64,000 nucleotides of DNA, taken from assembly GCF_005403045.1 (NCBI RefSeq), contig NZ_BJCL01000007.1, forward strand, positions 62,001 to 126,000, given 5' to 3'. Of this stretch, positions 45,910 through 53,400 are shown piece by piece (position 1 is the stretch's first letter; each line of letters starts with the position of its first letter). Source of the DNA: Pseudaquabacterium pictum. GTDB lineage: Bacteria > Pseudomonadota > Gammaproteobacteria > Burkholderiales > Burkholderiaceae_C. A program made the translations under genes and the position numbers. Below the pieces are notes generated by a model. It did not search any database, was not told the origin of the DNA, and saw only the letters and a list, made by a program, of their open reading frames with translations.

Positions 45910-46845
45910 TCAGTCGTTCATCAGCTGCAGCAGGCTGGGGCCGCGGCCGACGTCGGGCAACTCGGGCGGCGTCCAGGTCACGCCTTCCTCGGCGGCCCAG
46001 CGGGCCAGCGTGCCGTCGTCGCGGGCGCGGCTGATCACCGCGTCCAGCGCCGGGCGCACGGTGGCGTCGGAGGCCAGCGTGACGAAGCCCAGGTTCATGC
46101 CCAGCGGACGTCGCCAGACGGCGGCCTCGAGCCGGACACCGGGATGCTGCACCCGCCAGCCGTCGAACAGCGCCAGCGGCGCCATCACCGCGTCGAAGCG
46201 CGGCGCCGTGCCGGCGGGCGGCGCGGCCAGCTCGTCCAGCGGGTTCTCGCGCTGGTTCAGCGTCACCACGCGGCTGCGCAGCGTGCCGAACTTCCAGCCC
46301 ATCGCCACCGCGCCACCCAGCGTGCCGGCCACCACGCCGATCTTGCGGCTGCCCAGATCGTTCAGGCTGGCCAGCGGCGGTGCGCCGGCCGGCAGCACCA
46401 CGCCCAGCGCGGTGCCGATGTAGCCACGGCTGGGCGCCATGGCCTGCAGGGGGATGTAGGGCCGGTCACGCCGGCGCTTGGCGCCAGGGTAGTCGGGCGT
46501 GCGCGCGCTGGGGCGGGTGGGCGGGCCGAACTCGCCGGTCACCAGCGGGAAGCCGCTGACCGCGTCGCAGACGCCCGCCGCGAGCAGCGCCGCCACCTCG
46601 TGGGTGAGCGTGCTCTCCTTCTCGTAGGACGTCTCGAAGGGCACCAGCTTCAGCGGGCGGCCCAGGGCATCGGCCGCGGCCTGGGCGATGCGCACGTCCA
46701 GCCCGCGCGGCTGGCCGGCCACCAGGTGCGACAGCGGCGGGTTGTCGGCGGCCACGCACACCGCCAGCGGCGCGGGCTGGGCCAGCGCGGCGCCACCGGC
46801 CAGGGCTGCGACCCAGGCCAGCGCGCGGCTAGTTCTCCTTGCCAC
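45910..46845 (-). CDS. XoxJ/MxaJ-like quinoprotein-associated periplasmic binding protein
   Basis: 311 aa with a signal peptide (residues 1-22). Solute-binding-protein family 3 fold: 'LAVCVAADNPPLSH', 'GLDVRIAQAAADALGRPLKLVPFETSYEKES', 'VCDAVSGFPLVTGEF'. This matches the 'quinoprotein dehydrogenase-associated' ABC-like binding proteins (XoxJ/MxaJ), thought to help maturation of PQQ alcohol dehydrogenases rather than transport. Third gene of the dehydrogenase - cytochrome c - XoxJ-like operon; it overlaps the cytochrome gene by 17 bases. Confidence 0.85.
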   Translation of the reverse strand: MARRTSRALAWVAALAGGAALAQPAPLAVCVAADNPPLSHLVAGQPRGLDVRIAQAAADALGRPLKLVPFETSYEKESTLTHEVAALLAAGVCDAVSGFPLVTGEFGPPTRPSARTPDYPGAKRRRDRPYIPLQAMAPSRGYIGTALGVVLPAGAPPLASLNDLGSRKIGVVAGTLGGAVAMGWKFGTLRSRVVTLNQRENPLDELAAPPAGTAPRFDAVMAPLALFDGWRVQHPGVRLEAAVWRRPLGMNLGFVTLASDATVRPALDAVISRARDDGTLARWAAEEGVTWTPPELPDVGRGPSLLQLMND

Positions 46846-47236
46846 CGCGGCTACCCACGTAGGCCCACAGCACGGCCAGTTGCTCCGGCGTCAGCGCATC
46901 CTTGAACGAGGGCATGTTGCCCTTGCCCTGGACCACGCTTTGATGGAAGCGCTCCGCCTGGTCGGTCGGGAACTTGCGCAGGTCATACACCGTGGTGCCG
47001 GCATTGACCATGTTGCGGCCGTGGCACTGCGAACAGGTGCGGTGGAACTGCTCCCGCCCGGCCTCGATCTGCGCGGCCTCGAACCGCCCACCCGTGGCTT
47101 GCGCCAGGGTGGACAGCGGCAAGATCGCCAGCAGGACAACGGCCGAACCAAGCGGCCGTCGCGGAACCGGCTTTGCCGGGCCGCTGGCGGCGCCCCCCTG
47201 GGGGGGAGCGCCGCAGGCGCTTCGGGGGGGGATCAT
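46829..47236 (-). CDS. Cytochrome c (XoxG-like) with a repeat-derived N-terminus
   Basis: 135 aa class I c-type cytochrome, the probable electron acceptor of the PQQ dehydrogenase. C68-S-Q-C71-H72 binds haem and M108 in 'GNMPSF' is the likely axial ligand. The ATG at 47236 overlaps the dehydrogenase stop (ATGA). The first ~30 codons are the dispersed repeat read in frame; they supply 'KPVPRRP', the charged region of the signal peptide, before the hydrophobic core 'AVVLLAILPLSTLA'. No other ATG or GTG start exists between repeat and core, so the repeat appears to be part of the gene. Confidence 0.82.
   Translation of the reverse strand: MIPPRSACGAPPQGGAASGPAKPVPRRPLGSAVVLLAILPLSTLAQATGGRFEAAQIEAGREQFHRTCSQCHGRNMVNAGTTVYDLRKFPTDQAERFHQSVVQGKGNMPSFKDALTPEQLAVLWAYVGSRGGKEN
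47150..47231 (-). repeat. Dispersed repeat, copy C, inside the cytochrome c reading frame
   Basis: Minus-strand copy, about 90% identical to copy A by eye, between the PQQ dehydrogenase stop and the cytochrome signal peptide core. It keeps the GCGCC/GGCGC, CCCCCC/GGGGGG and CCGGC/GCCGG stems and has no stop codon in the cytochrome frame. Confidence 0.85.
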
Positions 47237-48903
47237 TTCAAGGCGAAGGTCCAGACCGAGCCACCCGCAGGCGTGGCGGCCATGCGCTCGTCACCCAGCA
47301 GGGCCCACACGCCGCCGGCACCGGCGGTGATGGTGACGTACTGCTTGCCCTTGTGCTCCCAGGTCACCGGCAGGCCGATGATGCCGGTGCCGACATTGAA
47401 CTCATAGAGCTTCTTGCCGCTGGTGGCGTCGACGGCCATGAACTCGCCGGTGGCCGCGCCGGTGAACACCAGGTTGCCCGCGGTGGACAAGGTGCCGGCC
47501 ATGCTCGGCTGGCCGGGCCAGGCCATCTGCCACTTGCTCTTGCCGGTCATCGGGTCGATGGCGCTCAGGTAGCCGTGGGGCTGGTCCTTGGGCATCATCA
47601 CGCCGCGGAAGTTGATGCCCAGGTACCACTCGCCGCGCTTGTACTCGGGCTTGGCCAGCTGGTACGGCCAGGCGATGTTCAGCGTGTTGGCATAGGCCAG
47701 GCCGGTGGCCGGGTTCCAGGACATCGGCGTCCAGTTCTTGCCGCCCAGCACCGACGGCCAGACCATCTCGTCGCCACCAGCACGGATGTTCTTGGTGACC
47801 TGGCTCTCCACCGGCCGGCCGGTGGCCATGTCGATCTTGTCGGCCCAGTTCACCTTCACGTAGGGGTTGGCGGCCAGCAGCTTGCCGTTGGCGCGGTCGA
47901 GCACGTAGAAGAAGCCGTTGCGGTTGGCCTGCGCCAGCACCTTGCGCGGCTTGCCGTCGATCTTGATGTCGACCAGCATGCCCACCTCGGTGGCGTCGTA
48001 GTCGTACGGGTCGTTCGGGCTGAACTGGTAGTGCCAGACCAACTCGCCGGTCTTCGGCCGGATGGCCACCACCGAGCACACGTACAGGTTGTCGCCCATG
48101 CGCACCGTGGGGTTCCAGGGACCGGCATTGCCGGTGCCCCAGTACACCAGATCGAGGTCGGGGTCGTAGGCACCGGTCAGCCAGGTGGGCGCGCCGCCCT
48201 TGCTGTGGGTGTCGCCGGGCCAGGTGTCGCCACCCTTCTCGCCCGGGGCGGCCGTGGTGTAGAACTTCCACAGGTGCTTGCCGGTGGCCGGATCCCAGCC
48301 GTCGATGAAGCCGCGGGTGCCGTACTCGCCGCCGGCGATGCCGGTGATCACCACGCCGTTGGCGATCAGCGGCGCACTGGTCATCGCATGGCCGTCCTGG
48401 TAGTTGGCGGCCTTCATCTTCCACAGCGTCTTGCCGGTCTTGGGGTCCATCGCCATGACGTGGGCATCCAGCGTCACGCGGAACAGCTTGCCGTCGTAGA
48501 TGGCCGCGCCGCGGTTCAGGATGCCGCAGCAGGCGTACTTGAACACGTCCTGCGGCAGCTCGATCTCCTGCTTCCACAGCTGCTTGCCGGTGAGCGGGTC
48601 GAGCGCCACGGTGCTGTTGAAGGTGGTGACGTACATCACCCCCTCATGGATGATGGGCTGGCTTTCCTGGCCCTGCGGATTGTTCAGGCTGTAGCTCCAG
48701 GCGGGCTGCAGCTTGGCGGCGTTGCCGGCGTTGATCTGCTTGAGCGGGCTGTAGCGCTGGTTGTTGTAGCCCATGCCGTAGGTCAGCACATCGCCGGGCG
48801 TGCTGGCGTCGGCCTTCAGCGCGGCAGCGGATTGCGCCAGCACCGGGGGTGCGGTCAGGGATGCCAGGGCCGCACCGGCGGCCAGCCATCGGGTGATGTT
48901 CAT
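47233..48903 (-). CDS. PQQ-dependent alcohol dehydrogenase, lanthanide-type metal motif
   Basis: 556 aa periplasmic quinoprotein (eight-bladed propeller); signal peptide residues 1-23. Tryptophan-docking repeats ('ALDPLTGKQLWK', 'AMDPKTGKTLWKM', 'GWDPATGKHLWKF') recur, and the adjacent C125-C126 pair that forms the rare vicinal disulphide over PQQ is present. Metal ligands are E193, N259 and catalytic D301; D303 two residues later ('PYDYDATE') is the extra Asp characteristic of lanthanide-dependent XoxF/ExaF/PedH enzymes, where calcium enzymes have Ala or Ser. Start 48903 follows GAGGAGAcagtgccc. Oxidises primary alcohols or aldehydes and passes electrons to the cytochrome encoded next. Confidence 0.9.
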   Translation of the reverse strand: MNITRWLAAGAALASLTAPPVLAQSAAALKADASTPGDVLTYGMGYNNQRYSPLKQINAGNAAKLQPAWSYSLNNPQGQESQPIIHEGVMYVTTFNSTVALDPLTGKQLWKQEIELPQDVFKYACCGILNRGAAIYDGKLFRVTLDAHVMAMDPKTGKTLWKMKAANYQDGHAMTSAPLIANGVVITGIAGGEYGTRGFIDGWDPATGKHLWKFYTTAAPGEKGGDTWPGDTHSKGGAPTWLTGAYDPDLDLVYWGTGNAGPWNPTVRMGDNLYVCSVVAIRPKTGELVWHYQFSPNDPYDYDATEVGMLVDIKIDGKPRKVLAQANRNGFFYVLDRANGKLLAANPYVKVNWADKIDMATGRPVESQVTKNIRAGGDEMVWPSVLGGKNWTPMSWNPATGLAYANTLNIAWPYQLAKPEYKRGEWYLGINFRGVMMPKDQPHGYLSAIDPMTGKSKWQMAWPGQPSMAGTLSTAGNLVFTGAATGEFMAVDATSGKKLYEFNVGTGIIGLPVTWEHKGKQYVTITAGAGGVWALLGDERMAATPAGGSVWTFALK

Positions 48904-49089
48904 GGGCACTGTCTCCTCGAGGTGGATGGTCCGTGCAACTGCCACGGCCGTCGGGAATCTTTCCCGGCATCGCATGGTGGGTGTTTGCAGCGCTGATGTC
49001 CATGCGTCCCGGGCTTTCCCTAGTGCGTGGGGCCCACAGTGCCTGCCTACAGTGCAGGCGGCGTGCATTGCAGGCCCGGCTGGCGTGGT

Positions 49090-49110
49090 GGTGTTGCACG
49101 GTGCAACACC
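49090..49110. promoter_or_regulatory. 21-bp perfect palindrome, putative GAF-Fis regulator site
   Basis: GGTGTTGCAC-G-GTGCAACACC lies in the 242-base divergent region, 35 bases before the regulator start and 187 bases before the dehydrogenase start. TGTTGCAC/GTGCAACA arms resemble upstream activating sites of AcoR-type Fis regulators as I recall them. No -24/-12 promoter was found near it. Confidence 0.65.
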
Positions 49111-49145
49111 GCAGGCCGCCGTCTGCCGACGCCACAGGACCGCCG

Positions 49146-50291
49146 ATGACCAGCACCTCCGAATTGCAAGCCCGGCTGCAGACCGTGCGCGGCCACTACC
49201 GCATCAGCCCCTGGATCCAGCCGCGCGACGACGAGGCGCCGCTGCTGCGCTCCTGGCAGCGCTGCCGCGACGCCGGCATGCGCGAGCATGAGCGCATCAG
49301 CTTCGAGCTGGTGTCGCGCACGCTGCTGGCCACGCTGGACGACGAGCATGGCGCGCTGGTGCGGTCAGCCCGGCCCGAGACCGAGCGCCTGGCCCAGGCG
49401 CTGCGCGGCACCGGCAGCGCGGTGCTGATGTTCAACGCCCGCGGCGTGGTGATCGACCGCCTGTGCCATGAGGCTGCCGCGCCGGCACCGCTGCTGCAGG
49501 CCACCCGCAAGGGTGTCAACCTGGCCGAGCGCTGCGTGGGCACCAGTGCCCCGGCGATCAGCCTGGCCGAGGGCGTGCCCTACCTGGTGGGCCGCGATGC
49601 GCACTTCTTCGACAACGTGCGGCCGTTCTTCTGCGTGGCCGCGCCGATCGACGGGCCCGATGGTCGCCGCCTGGGCGCGCTGGACATCACCAGCTACGAC
49701 CAGGTGCCCGGCTTCGATGTGTTCTCGCTGGTCATGGACGCGGCGGCGGCCATCGAGAACAGCCTGTTCCAGCCCGGTCCCGACCGGCTGCTGGTGCACT
49801 TCCATCCGCGCGCCGAACTGCTGGGCACGCCGATGGAAGGCCTGCTGCAGGTGGATGCCGCAGGCACCGTGACCGGCGCCAACCGCATGGCCGCACGGCT
49901 GCTGTGCACACCCCGCAGCGCGCTGCTGGGCCAGGCCTTCTGCGCGCTGTTCGACCGCCGGCTGCACGGCCTCTTCGCCCAGCCCAGCCGCCAGCGCGCC
50001 GACCTGGTGGAAATGCAGACGCATGTGGGCCTGCAGGTGATGGCCCGCTTCGAAGGCGAGGATGCCCGTGAGGGCCTGCGCCAGCTGCTGCAGGCCGACA
50101 GCGGCAGCGCCATGCCGGCCGCCACCACAGCGGCGGAAGCCCCGGCCAGCCTGCGCACGCTGGAATGCCAGGCCATCGAGCGCACGCTGGCGGCCATGGG
50201 CGGCAATGTCTCGGCCACGGCCAAGGCCCTGGGCATCAGCCGCAACACCATCTACCGGCGCCGGCAGGAGGCCGCCGGCCCGGCCGGTTGA
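49146..50291 (+). CDS. GAF-Fis (AcoR-like) regulator lacking the AAA+ domain
   Basis: 381 aa. 'LLRSWQRCRDAGM' opens an AcoR-like GAF sensor (residues ~60-200: 'GRDAHFFDNVRPFFCVAAPIDGPDGRRLGALDITSY'), followed by a PAS-like stretch ('GLLQVDAAGTVTGANRMAARLL') and a C-terminal Fis helix-turn-helix ('TLAAMGGNVSATAKALGISRNTIYRRRQE'). AcoR proteins are normally ~640 aa with a sigma-54-interacting AAA+ domain containing GAFTGA; here the PAS region runs straight into the HTH. It cannot activate sigma-54 in the usual way and probably works with sigma-70 or as a repressor. Faces the PQQ dehydrogenase operon. Start 49146 sits after ccacaggaccgccg. Confidence 0.85.
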   Translation: MTSTSELQARLQTVRGHYRISPWIQPRDDEAPLLRSWQRCRDAGMREHERISFELVSRTLLATLDDEHGALVRSARPETERLAQALRGTGSAVLMFNARGVVIDRLCHEAAAPAPLLQATRKGVNLAERCVGTSAPAISLAEGVPYLVGRDAHFFDNVRPFFCVAAPIDGPDGRRLGALDITSYDQVPGFDVFSLVMDAAAAIENSLFQPGPDRLLVHFHPRAELLGTPMEGLLQVDAAGTVTGANRMAARLLCTPRSALLGQAFCALFDRRLHGLFAQPSRQRADLVEMQTHVGLQVMARFEGEDAREGLRQLLQADSGSAMPAATTAAEAPASLRTLECQAIERTLAAMGGNVSATAKALGISRNTIYRRRQEAAGPAG

Positions 50292-50294
50292 ACC

Positions 50295-51164
50295 TCAGCG
50301 CGGGCGCTTCCAGACCGGCGGCACGATCCTGCCGCGGCGCGCCGCCATGACCACCAGCGCGATGCCGGTGGTGGTGCACAGCACCAGCGCCAGCACCGAC
50401 GACTCGACCCCGAACTGGCCGCCGGTCAGCAGGTCGGGGCCCTGGACGGTGGACCGGACCAGGCCGGGTGCGGCGTCGTTGCCGGAGACGATGCCCGAGA
50501 AGATCGCCGACTGGGTGTAGTTCCACGCCATGTGGAAGCCGATGCTCAGCCACAGCCGGCGCGTCAGCATGTAGGCGCCGGCCAGCAGGATGCCGGCCTC
50601 GACGGCGATGAACATCGCACCTTCGAGCGTGCCCTGCGGGTTCATCAGGTGCGACAGCCCGAACACCAGCGACGACACGACCAGTGCCGCCCAGCTGCCG
50701 AACCAGGTCTCCACCGCGCCGAACAGCACGCCGCGGAACAGCAGTTCCTCGAAGACGCTGGAGCTGATCGCCATCGCCACCGCCGGGACCAGGTAGCTCC
50801 ATGGATTCAGCCCGGTGATGCGGAAGATGCCCAGGGCCATCAGGATCAGCTCGCAGGCGGTGTACAGGCCCGCGCCGACCAGCAGGCCGATGCCGAACTC
50901 GCGCGCCATGCCCTGGGTGGACAGCTCAGCGGCCGACCGGCGCTGGATGAAGTGCGCATGGCCGACATAGACCGCGAAGCCGGCGATGGCCAGTGCGATG
51001 GTGTGCTGCACCGCCTTGACCGGCTCGGCGGCGTAGCTGGTCATCACGTCGCCGTTCAGGCCCATCAGCAGCAGCAGCAGGAAGCCCAGCAGCAGGATGC
51101 GCGCCGGCGGTGATGCGAGGATGCGGCGCAAGGGGCCGAGGTGGGTGTCGGGCAGGGTCGTCAT
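50295..51164 (-). CDS. CPBP-family intramembrane metalloprotease
   Basis: 289 aa with about eight membrane segments. The CPBP (CAAX protease/bacteriocin-processing) motifs are present: 'SSSVFEELLFRGVLFG' (EExxxR), 'VVSSLVFGLSHLMNP' (FxxxH) and 'LSIGFHMAWNYTQ' (HxxxN). Such proteins cleave substrates within the membrane; no substrate is evident. Start 51164 (MTTLPDTHL) is supported by the position of the first helix; AAGGA lies about 11 bases upstream. Ends 3 bases before the convergent GAF-Fis gene. Confidence 0.88.
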   Translation of the reverse strand: MTTLPDTHLGPLRRILASPPARILLLGFLLLLLMGLNGDVMTSYAAEPVKAVQHTIALAIAGFAVYVGHAHFIQRRSAAELSTQGMAREFGIGLLVGAGLYTACELILMALGIFRITGLNPWSYLVPAVAMAISSSVFEELLFRGVLFGAVETWFGSWAALVVSSLVFGLSHLMNPQGTLEGAMFIAVEAGILLAGAYMLTRRLWLSIGFHMAWNYTQSAIFSGIVSGNDAAPGLVRSTVQGPDLLTGGQFGVESSVLALVLCTTTGIALVVMAARRGRIVPPVWKRPR

Positions 51165-51294
51165 CGGTGCACGGTCCTTCTCGGTGGTGGGTCCAATCAT
51201 GCAGGGACGCGGCCTGCGGCGCCATGGCGCGGACACCAGGATACGGCGCCACGGCGCCCGGCAAGACAGCAGCCACACGCGGGTTTGCCACCTC

Positions 51295-51322
51295 TTGTCA
51301 TTTTGTAATTACAGGATTATCG
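51295..51322 (+). promoter_or_regulatory. Promoter of the malonate operon
   Basis: TTGTCA (51295-51300) followed after 16 bases by TTATCG (51317-51322). The predicted start is almost at the matR ATG (51330), so the message would be near-leaderless. The MatR-type palindrome lies between the two boxes. Confidence 0.5.
51304..51313. promoter_or_regulatory. Putative MatR operator
   Basis: TGTAATTACA, a perfect 10-bp palindrome; with flanks TTGTAATTACAG it resembles FadR-subfamily GntR sites (T.GT...AC.A). It sits in the promoter spacer 17 bases before the regulator's start, ideal for autorepression. Confidence 0.6.
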
Positions 51323-51329
51323 TGACGGC

Positions 51330-52010
51330 ATGTCTGATCCCATCCCCCTGCACGGCACCAGCCTGCACGACGGCGTGGCCGCCCGGCTGCGTGAGCTGGT
51401 GTTCCAGCATGAACTGCCCCCCGGCCTGTTCATCGACGAACTGGCGCTGGCCGCACGCTGGCAGATCAGCCGCACACCCCTGCGCGAAGCGCTGAAGGTG
51501 CTGGCCGCCGAGGGCCTGGTGGAGCTGGTGCCGCGCCGCGGTGCCCGGGTGGTGGCGCTGACCGACGCCGACGCCGAGCAGCTGTTCCCGGTGATGGCGA
51601 TGCTGGAAGGCCGCTGCGCGCTGGAGGCCACCCGCCGTGCCAGCATCGACGACCTGGCCCAGCTGCAGTCCCTGCACGACAAGCTGGAACGCGCCGCCGC
51701 CGCGGCCGATGCCGACGGCTACTACCGCGTCAACCACGACTTCCATTCACTGGTGCAGGCGATCGCCGCCAACCGCTGGCTCGACCGCGCCACCGGCGAC
51801 CTGCGCCGCTTCATGCGGCTGTGGCGGGGCCGCCAGCTGCAGCTGCCCGGGCGCATCGCCGCCTCGCTGAACGAGCACCGGGTGCTGATGGACGCGATGC
51901 AGCAGCGCGACGCCGACCGCGCCAGCCGCGCGATGCACGACCACCTGATGGCCCAGCTCGTCGCCCTGAAGGCGCTGCAGGCCCTGGAACAGGCGCGCCA
52001 ACATGCCTAG
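51330..52010 (+). CDS. matR: GntR-family (FadR/FCD) regulator of malonate genes
   Basis: 226 aa. The winged helix 'ELPPGLFIDELALAARWQISRTPLREALKVLAAEGLVELVPRRGARVV' is followed by an all-helical FCD ligand domain with metal-site residues ('NHDFHSLVQAIAANRWL', 'EHRVLMDAMQQRD', 'MHDHLMAQL'). Its 3' end overlaps the malonyl-CoA decarboxylase gene by 8 bases. In Rhizobium the corresponding GntR protein MatR represses matABC until malonate is present; the same role is inferred here from gene order. Confidence 0.88.
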   Translation: MSDPIPLHGTSLHDGVAARLRELVFQHELPPGLFIDELALAARWQISRTPLREALKVLAAEGLVELVPRRGARVVALTDADAEQLFPVMAMLEGRCALEATRRASIDDLAQLQSLHDKLERAAAAADADGYYRVNHDFHSLVQAIAANRWLDRATGDLRRFMRLWRGRQLQLPGRIAASLNEHRVLMDAMQQRDADRASRAMHDHLMAQLVALKALQALEQARQHA

Positions 52011-53331
52011 AACCGCCACCCTCCCCCGCAGCCCGTCCGACCGCCTGCTGCGCCCGCTGCTGCTGGATTGCCGCCGCCTGCTGTCCGAGCGCGGCGAGGC
52101 CAACGGCCCGGGCATCGCCGCCGGCATCGTGCAGCAGATCGATGCGCTGGCCGACGAGCCGCGCACCCGTTTCTTCGACGCGCTGGCGCGCGACTTCTCG
52201 CCCGATCCGCAGCAGGTGCTGGCCGCTGCGCTGGCCTATGCCAAGGCACCGGCCCACAGCGCCCACCTGGTGGCGCTGACCCAGGCGGCCGAGCCGCCGC
52301 GGCAGGAGCTGTTCCGCCGCCTCAACCGCGCCCCCGGCGGCACCGCCGCCATCGTGCGGCTGCGCCGGGCGCTGCTGGAGCGGCTGCCGCGCCACCCGGC
52401 GCTGGCCGGCGTGGAGCACGACATGCTGCACCTGCTGGGCAGCTGGTTCAACCCCGGCTTCCTGCAGATGCGCAAGGTCGACTGGAACTCGCCCGCGCAG
52501 CTGCTGGAGCAGATCATCCGCCACGAGGCGGTGCATGAGATCGACGGCTGGGACGACCTGCGCCGCCGCCTGCAGCCCGACCGCCGCTGCTTCGCCTTCT
52601 TCCATCCGCAGCTGCCGGATGAGCCGCTGATCTTCGTGGAGGTGGCGCTGCTGCCCGAGATGGCCGGCGCCATCGCGCCGCTGATCGACAAGAAGAGCAC
52701 GCCGCTGCCACCCGAGCAGTTCAAGGTGGCGGTGTTCTATTCCATCAGCAACTGCCAGCCCGGGCTGCGCGGCGTGTCGATGGGCAACTTCCTGATCAAG
52801 CGGGTGGCCGAGCAACTGAAGCGCGAGCTGCCGCAGCTGCGCACCTTCTGCACCCTGTCGCCCATCCCCGGACTGATGGGCTGGCTGCAGAAGCTGTGCA
52901 GCCCGGGCCAGGACGCGGCCCAGGTGGGCGGCGCGCTGGCCGGCCTGCCGGCGGCGGCCACCGAGCGTGCGGTGCATGCGCTGGCCGTGCTGCGCGAGGC
53001 CGCCGGCCATGAGCTGCAGGGCCTGGCGCAGCAGGCCAGCCTGGCGGCGCTGCCGTCGGACGCCCACCATGCGCTGTGGCGCCTGGCCGCGCTGTACCTG
53101 GTGCACCGCAGCCCGCAGCCGGGCGGTGACCCGGTGGCCCGCTTCCACCTCGACAACGGCGCCCGGCTGGAGCGGCTGAACGCCCAGGCCAACCTGGCGC
53201 CCAAGGGCCTGAAGCAGTCGGCCGGGCTGATGGTGAACTACCTCTACGACCTGGCGCGCATCGAACATTGCCACGACAAATTCGTGCAGGGCCGGGTGGT
53301 ACATTCCCGCGCCCTGTCGACCCTGCTCTGA
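52003..53331 (+). CDS. matA: Malonyl-CoA decarboxylase
   Basis: Converts malonyl-CoA to acetyl-CoA and CO2. 442 aa: a helical N-terminal domain ('FDALARDFSPDPQQVLAAALAYAKAP') and a GNAT-fold catalytic domain with 'EAVHEIDGWDDLRRRLQPDRRCFAFFHPQLPDEPLIFVEVAL', 'GVSMGNFLIKRVAEQL', the catalytic-type Ser in 'FCTLSPIPGLMGWL', and the C-terminal His in 'ARIEHCHDKF'. The enzyme is soluble. Start 52003 (MPRTATL) overlaps matR. With the synthetase downstream it converts malonate to acetyl-CoA at the cost of one ATP. Confidence 0.93.
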   Translation: MPRTATLPRSPSDRLLRPLLLDCRRLLSERGEANGPGIAAGIVQQIDALADEPRTRFFDALARDFSPDPQQVLAAALAYAKAPAHSAHLVALTQAAEPPRQELFRRLNRAPGGTAAIVRLRRALLERLPRHPALAGVEHDMLHLLGSWFNPGFLQMRKVDWNSPAQLLEQIIRHEAVHEIDGWDDLRRRLQPDRRCFAFFHPQLPDEPLIFVEVALLPEMAGAIAPLIDKKSTPLPPEQFKVAVFYSISNCQPGLRGVSMGNFLIKRVAEQLKRELPQLRTFCTLSPIPGLMGWLQKLCSPGQDAAQVGGALAGLPAAATERAVHALAVLREAAGHELQGLAQQASLAALPSDAHHALWRLAALYLVHRSPQPGGDPVARFHLDNGARLERLNAQANLAPKGLKQSAGLMVNYLYDLARIEHCHDKFVQGRVVHSRALSTLL

Positions 53332-53400
53332 GACGTTGCGAGAGACCGCATCACGCGAAGAACAGCGGGCGCCAGAGCCCGCACCATGACAGGAGACACC

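Noticed and set aside
48904-49145. Sigma-54 promoter for the PQQ dehydrogenase (TGGCAGTTGCA on the minus strand)
   Set aside because: The GG and GC elements are too close together for -24/-12 spacing, and the local regulator lacks the AAA+ domain needed.
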